From: Silene noctiflora
Taxonomy: Eukaryota; Streptophyta; Magnoliopsida; Caryophyllales; Caryophyllaceae
Reading direction: 5' to 3'
DNA: 20,640 nucleotides
Assembly: GCA_009801015.1 (NCBI GenBank)
Contig: VHZZ01016095.1
Coordinates: 1 to 20,640 of the forward strand
In this document: positions 15,820 to 20,640 of the stretch, piece by piece
Layout: each line of letters starts with the position of its first letter
How positions within the stretch are numbered: position 1 is the first letter of the stretch
Program-made: the position numbers and the translations under genes
The notes under the pieces: model-generated
Databases searched by the model: none
What the model saw: only the letters and a program-made list of their open reading frames with translations
Told to the model about the DNA's origin: nothing

Positions 15820-18726
15820 ATGTCTTCTCATGTTATAAGGGTTGTTGTTGCATATATGTTTTGTGCTGCGTTTTTACAAGGTTGTTATTCCGATTCGAGA
15901 CGATCTCGGATCTCAGTTAGCAGTAATTTGGAGTCAACTGCTGTTTTTCCTGTTAATGGCAATGTTTATCCATCTGGGTATGCTCTACTTTTGCACGATT
16001 CATTTGCTTTTGTAATTTTACTGGTTTTCCTGTTAATGCCAATTTGCGGGATCCCTTGAGGTACCGGGGTAATGTTGTTGCTGCTGTTGTTGTTCCCGTT
16101 AATGCCAATGTTTTCCCATCTGGGTGTCTTTATTTTTGCTGCAATTCAATTGCATTAATTTGATTTCATGTTGGATAGAACTTTAAGCATGTGTTTGGAT
16201 TGAGAGATTTGGAGGGAAAAGAAAGGGAGGGAGAGTAAGGGATTTAAAATCCTTTGTTTGGATAGCAAATAAGTGTGGAGGGAAATGGAGGGGGAGAGAT
16301 TTGGAGGGATTCATTTCCCCTCCTCCAAAGCAAATCAAAATCTCTCCATAATAGGCAAGATTTGGAAGGAAATTGTATCCAAACACCTACATCCCATTTG
16401 CCCTCCCCTTCCCTTACCTTCCTTTCTCTTCCCTCCTTCCCCCTCCCCTCCCTTTCCTTTCACTTTTGCTATCCAAACACACCCTAAATTTGAATGTGTT
16501 TTATTGGTAATTGGGTATTTGAGTGATTTGGACTTGTTGAATTCATTGATTTGAATTCTAGTCGATATTAGTTTTGATAGTGGTGATTGACTAAGTTAAT
16601 TTGATCACAATTCTGATTATGTTAAGATTGGTTTCTATAATTAGGTTATGTGGGTAGTTGGCCAATTCAGGAATGATACAATGTAGCCTTTTTAAATTTC
16701 TGTACTGATATGTTCAGCTCTTCAGCATGCTGGTTTTCCTGTTAATGCTTAGATTTGAGATGCTTGAAACAACCTACGGGAGGTCTATATCGCGGTTGGG
16801 AGATTTTTGAAATAGAATGTTGCAGAAACATCTGATGTGAACAATTGCTTCATGTAATTTATTTTAGAGTAGCACTGAATTAAGTCATGTGAAACATTGA
16901 TGTTAATAGCATTGATCTTTCTCATTCTCTAACCTTTTTTTCCAACACTTGTAGAATTCGAGCTCTTTTGAATTGAACTTAATAGCATTGATGAGATATT
17001 TATATGTTGTTTATTTTCACATACTTGTAGGTATTTCTACACAACCCTAAAACTGGGTGAACCTGCTAAACCTTATGATTTCGATATAGATACCGGTAGT
17101 GACCTTACTTGGGTAAATTGTGATGCTCCTTGTGTAAATTGTCCAAAGGTACTTACTCATTACTCGAATTTGATCAGTTAATTCAAGAAAACCTCTTGCT
17201 CTATTTTTAATATCTATTATTGCAGAGTCCTCACCAACCATACAAACCTCGAAACAATGCTCTCACTTGTGGGGAATCATTGTGTGGCTTTTTGCAACGT
17301 CCTCTCAATGACCCCTGCCTGAACCCTGGTGACCAGTGCGACTATGAAATAGAGTATGCTGATCATGGTTCATCGTATGGTGTAGTGGTGAAAGATAGGT
17401 TTTTCCTCGAGTTCTTAAATGGTTCCACCGGGAATCCTCCTATAGCATTTGGGTAAGCCAATACTTCTATCCTTTTTCCTCCTCCATGCTCTTATCAATT
17501 TTATGTGGGTAACAGTTTTAAAGCGAAACAGCCCTTCTTTGTTTACGATTTAGTAGACCATTTAGTCTATGTCAATTCCTTAATCTTGCATGTTAATGTG
17601 CTCATTATTCTAGTTAAATTTAAATATAATAAATTCTTGCTGTTCTCACAGTTGTGGCTATGATCAAGACTTGTCCGCTGCAACTAACCCTCCTTTCGTG
17701 GATGGGGTGCTTGGGCTTGCAAGTAAAAAATCTAGTATTTTGTCGCAACTTTATGACTTGAAGATGGTCAGAAATGTTTTTGGTCACTGCTTTAGCAGTA
17801 AAGGAGGAGGGTACCTTTTCTTTGGAGACAAAATAGTTCCTTCTGAAACTATATGGGTGCCAATGTCAAAAATCCGCATTGGGTAATCATCCTTTGTTTG
17901 TTGTGCAACTTTCTTTTGATCATTCTGCAAATTTTTTATTCTCACAATGAAAATATTTTGTAGGAACTATTACTCCATAGGACCTGCCGAATTGCTTTTC
18001 AGTGGGAAAAATGTTTTGAAAACTGGTTTGTCCTTTGTCCTTGATAGTGGGAGTACTTACACTTACCTTAATCGTCAAGTTTACGAAGCTACGATATCTA
18101 TGGTAGGAAACCGACAATGAGTTTTTTGATTTTTTAGGATTTAATATAATATTGGAACTTCTTCTTATTTTTCGTATTTCTCTCTTTTTTCTCTTAGATA
18201 AAGAAAAATATTGATGGCAAGGGTTTGAAAATGGCTCCAGAAGATAAAACTCTTCCCTTGTGTTGGAAAGGGAGTAAACCCTATAAATCCATTGCTGATG
18301 TACAAAAGTTTTTCCAGCCATTATCATTGCGTTTTTCAAAGGCGAAAAATGCAATGATGGAAATGCCTCCCGAAACTTATCTTATTATAAGTGTGAGTAT
18401 TAATCTTATACAGTTTCTTTGATGTGCGAACACATAAGAAAAAACATAATCCCATATCTGATCTTGGTGTTATATAGAAAAATGGCAATGTATGCTTGGG
18501 AATTCTGGATGGTTCAGAGGCTGAGCTTGGGAACCTCAATGTTCTTGGAGGTTCGGCTTTGTATAAATACAACTTAAATTAGTGAAACTCTTGTTTGTTA
18601 TTATTTTAAGCTTGATTCATGTTATTTACAGATGTTTCAATGTTGAACAAGATGGTGATTTATGACAATGAGAAAAATCAGATCGGGTGGACTACAACAA
18701 ACTGCAATAGCCTTCCAAAGCTGTGA
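15820..18726 (+). CDS. Nucellin/Asp1-like aspartic protease, eight exons (411 aa)
   Basis: A1 pepsin-family endopeptidase, probably secretory or vacuolar. My exon model is 15820-15977, 17031-17148, 17226-17452, 17652-17882, 17964-18102, 18198-18392, 18478-18550, 18632-18726. All introns are GT-AG and the sum, 1236 nt, is 412 codons including TGA. Residues 1-24 look like a signal peptide (VVVAYMFCAAFLQG), then a short prosegment and the FPVNGNVYPSG motif that opens the mature domain in this subgroup. Catalytic Asp73 is in DIDTGSDLTW and Asp272 in VLDSGSTYTYL. The flap Tyr is about 136 (IEYADHGSS). Many Cys (CDAPCVNC, CGESLC, DQCDY) fit nucellin-type disulfides. It ends IYDNEKNQIGW...NC as usual. 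A possible poly(A) signal AATAAG is at 18949. Intron 1 (1053 bp) holds a MITE. Full length, no breaks seen; apparently functional. Confidence 0.93.
15941..16748 (+). repeat. Dispersed copies of the exon 1 / splice-donor segment within intron 1
   Basis: The exon-1 end TTTTTCCTGTTAATGGCAAT (15943-15962), continuing through the donor CATCTGGGTATG, recurs in intron 1. One copy at 16021-16043 begins CTGGTTTTCCTGTTAATGCC. Another at about 16092-16150 keeps CCCGTTAATGCCAATG and CCCATCTGGGTGTC, including a donor-like GGGTGT. A further copy at 16730-16748 matches the 16021 copy over 19 nt. These look like old partial duplications of the exon border. Confidence 0.75.
16187..16484. mobile_element. Tourist-like MITE in intron 1 of the protease gene
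   Basis: The 298-bp insert is flanked by TAA on both sides (16184-16186 and 16485-16487). The left end is GCATGTGTTTGGATTGAG; the right end reversed is GGGTGTGTTTGGATAGC. The first half is purine-rich (GGAGGGA repeats) and the second half pyrimidine-rich (CCTCCC), so a transcript would fold back on itself. An inner pair TTGTTTGGATA (near 16255) and GTATCCAAACA (near 16375) suggests a nested or tandem copy. TWA duplication and ends fit PIF/Harbinger MITEs. Confidence 0.75.
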
Positions 18727-20076
18727 TAGTTTCTTTTCTTTTTTCTGAATTTGGGAAAAGCATTCTCATATGAGAATTCTCATTGTTTTTCCTGTTCATT
18801 AACAGAGATTTTTCTGTCTGGAAAGGTCACTACAATGAGCTATAGACAAGTGAGCTAGTGACGAAAAAAAGCGCGGACTTATACATCGCTGCTGATTTTG
18901 CTGGCCAGTTGAAACGATGCAATATGAGTATTGTTTTATTGTTCACTCAATAAGTTTAAGGGGAATGGTGTAGATGTAAATAATTATGGCTACATATATA
19001 TGTATAAATTATTAATTATTGAATTTAAAAGTGGTTCTTTGTGAAGCCTTTTTTCTTTTCTATGTTTCGGGAACGCAAGTCTTTTACATAATCAACTCAA
19101 TATGAAAAGCAAGCCTTTGTCCCAAAATTCATGCTCTTTATTATATAGGATATATGTACATACAGCAATTTGATTACTTGATTACTAATTGTTTTTAGAT
19201 CCACTTCAGTATTTCTTATTCATTTAACAAAATGGTTTGCGAGCAAAAATGGAAACTCTTTGTATGCTGCTCAAACTTGTAGCCCTCTAGCTCACAGATT
19301 CAACACACTAATGGGAGGCTTTACCTTAATGTTCATGTGATATTTTTGGTTATTGGTCTTTACTGTACTACGAGAGTTGATGCGTAGTCATTTGATTTTG
19401 CTTGTTACAGTTGTGTTTCTAGACTCCCACAAAGTTATGTCTCTAAAACTTATCAATTTTAGCAAGAAATTGAAGTGTTCCAACCGACTCGACTAAAGGA
19501 TTGTTTGACGTTATCGATAAAGAGGATATCCTGTGAATTAAGAACCATTACCCTAAATGCTTGGCTGGTCAAAAGACATGTACTAATCACATTCGAATCA
19601 AATGTGGTGCATCCTGGAAAGAGAACCTTGCACTTGTGCGAGATTGATTATGTTTAGTGAAACACAAATTCTCATTTGTGCCGGAAGGTATCCGTCACAA
19701 GGAGAAGACGGGCCAAATACGTACCATATTACCTACAAATGAGCTGGATACTAGAGCAAGTGGATTTGGTGCTCAACATATTATATTGTTATTGGGGGAC
19801 AAGCACTATTCACTGCATTAAATGCATATTGCCACATGCATGGAATACACAACCCATATCACACCAATATCACCTCAAAATGAGAAAGTAACCCTACCTC
19901 CATGCCAAAATTTTCTCCTCCAAAATAATTCTGTGAATTCAAATCTCAAACCTAATCTTCATCAAATTTGTATCAAAAATTCATGAAATCTGAAGCTCAA
20001 TCCTCAGCAATAATAAAAAATTCATCAAAATCACATTAAGGTCACCCAAAAAAAAATAAACGTGCTTGACACGACA
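18727..20076. other. 3' UTR and downstream spacer, no gene recognised
   Basis: The protease 3' UTR probably ends around 18950-19050, where AATAAG and T-rich DNA occur. Beyond it, only short chance frames are seen (19475-19657, 19676-19891) with no recognisable protein similarity. A small foldback is annotated at 19671-19743. Confidence 0.55.
19671..19743. repeat. Small foldback element with CTCATTTGT ends
   Basis: CTCATTTGT (19671-19679) is mirrored by ACAAATGAG (19735-19743), and further inner bases (GGTA / TACC) also pair loosely. The interior contains TCCGTCACAAGGAGAAGACG. It could be a tiny or internally deleted MITE; no target duplication is evident. Confidence 0.4.
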
Positions 20077-20274
20077 ATGGAGGATCAAACATGCATGGGT
20101 CCTACGCAAATAGTAGACGATGGAATTGTGGTTGATAATACGGCAATGGAGGATGAAATTGTTGATGTTCAGGACGAGGACTGTCTATTGGTTAATGGTA
20201 ATGATGAAGCGTTTGTGGCGATGTTGATGAGTAAAGGTTTGTTTATTCTCTTTAAAAGTTGTCGTTTTTATTGA
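20077..20274 (+). CDS. Possible first exon of an unknown acidic protein
   Basis: From ATG 20077 the frame gives MEDQTCMGPTQIVDDG and is rich in Asp/Glu/Val (NTAMEDEIVDVQDEDC), ending after MLMSKG with a GTTTGT that could be a splice donor at about 20238. The stretch after that is hydrophobic and lies before a stop at 20272-20274, so an intron may begin there. A probable retroelement LTR follows within about 70 bp, which would separate it from any second exon nearby. I do not recognise the family; it may be a truncated gene or chance. Confidence 0.3.
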   Translation: MEDQTCMGPTQIVDDGIVVDNTAMEDEIVDVQDEDCLLVNGNDEAFVAMLMSKGLFILFKSCRFY

Positions 20275-20344
20275 TTCGATTTAGGTGAACAATACGAATC
20301 GGTGTATATATTTGCAATTTGGTATCCAAATTTTTAGGGGTATT

Positions 20345-20640
20345 TGTAACACCCCAATTATTCGGCCAAGACAATTGAAGGGTTACGATCTCGGTTGTCC
20401 GAGGTAGTGATTCCAAAACTCCAATCAAAGAACATTTTATTAAAAATTAATGTTTAATGATTTACACAAAAGAAATATACAATACACAAATAATGAAATA
20501 CAACTCGACTAGGTCTAAATCATCTACCTAGTAACTATATACTCGACTCCAAGTCCATAGCGCGGCCCGAATCCCGATCATGCTATATATAAACCTGTAA
20601 ATAAACTGCTCCCCATATGATCGGAAATATCATATGGATC
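20345..20640 (+). repeat. Probable LTR start of another retrotransposon, running off the window
   Basis: TGTAACACCCCAATTATTCG is a start typical of many plant Ty3/gypsy chromovirus (Tekay-type) LTRs, with the canonical TG. Further in there is TATATATAAA at 20584-20593, a possible LTR TATA box, and a 9-bp perfect palindrome at 20613-20637. The far end and partner LTR are outside the window, so this rests on the terminal motif only. Confidence 0.5.
20613..20637. repeat. 9-bp inverted repeat, 7-nt loop
   Basis: CCATATGAT (20613-20621) and ATCATATGG (20629-20637) are exact reverse complements. They lie about 20 bp after the TATA-like box in the presumed LTR. Confidence 0.8.

Noticed and set aside
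15978..16059. Extension of the protease exon 1 frame to the TGA at 16057
   Set aside because: This is intron read-through; the GT at 15978 joins in phase to 17031 and restores the conserved YPSG-YFYTTLKLG context.
16273..16554. Open frames on both strands inside intron 1
   Set aside because: They are translations of the purine/pyrimidine-rich MITE and not conserved protein.
1..20640. CRISPR array, rRNA or prokaryotic operon
   Set aside because: No regularly spaced repeats, no rRNA core sequences, and the gene structure is clearly nuclear plant.

Overview
This window is nuclear DNA of a flowering plant, most likely a eudicot. It is AT-rich, contains several nested or decayed transposable elements, and has one clear multi-exon host gene with GT-AG introns. 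Some short repeats resemble ones I associate with Caryophyllales genomes, but that is weak evidence and I do not assign a species. A few N bases (near 4367, 11837-11839, 11969-11990) mark uncertain base calls.

Layout: (1) 1-2756 is the 3' part of a dead Ty1/copia element with decayed integrase, reverse transcriptase and RNase H, then a polypurine tract and a short LTR. (2) 2757-3885 is AT-rich spacer with a perfect 22-bp inverted repeat and a Helitron-type 3' terminus on the minus strand. (3) 3886-9668 is a structurally complete LTR retrotransposon: LTRs of 694 and 690 bp, target duplication CATAT, primer-binding site, polypurine tract. It carries only a broken gag and extra ORFs, with no recognisable protease, reverse transcriptase, RNase H or integrase. 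It is therefore a non-autonomous, TR-GAG-like Ty3/gypsy-derived element. Its 3' internal region holds an F-box-like reading frame with one stop, and a long hairpin abutting the polypurine tract. (4) 9674-15819 is mostly non-genic, with a Stowaway-like fragment, a 977-bp PIF/Harbinger-type element with TTA duplications, a minisatellite and a hAT-like MITE. (5) 15820-18726 is a complete eight-exon gene for an A1 (pepsin-family) nucellin/Asp1-like aspartic protease of 411 residues. Its first intron carries a 298-bp MITE and repeated copies of the exon-1 splice-donor region. (6) 18727-20640 is spacer, one possible small acidic exon, and the start of a probable further LTR that runs off the window.

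The only gene I consider functional is the aspartic protease. All the retroelement reading frames are broken, except for the gag C-terminal frame, which is open but whose product is unproven. I found no rRNA, tRNA or CRISPR array, and no prokaryote-like operon. The most unusual object is the pol-less retrotransposon with its repeated zinc-knuckle-like motif, F-box-like frame and hairpin next to a poly-G tract.
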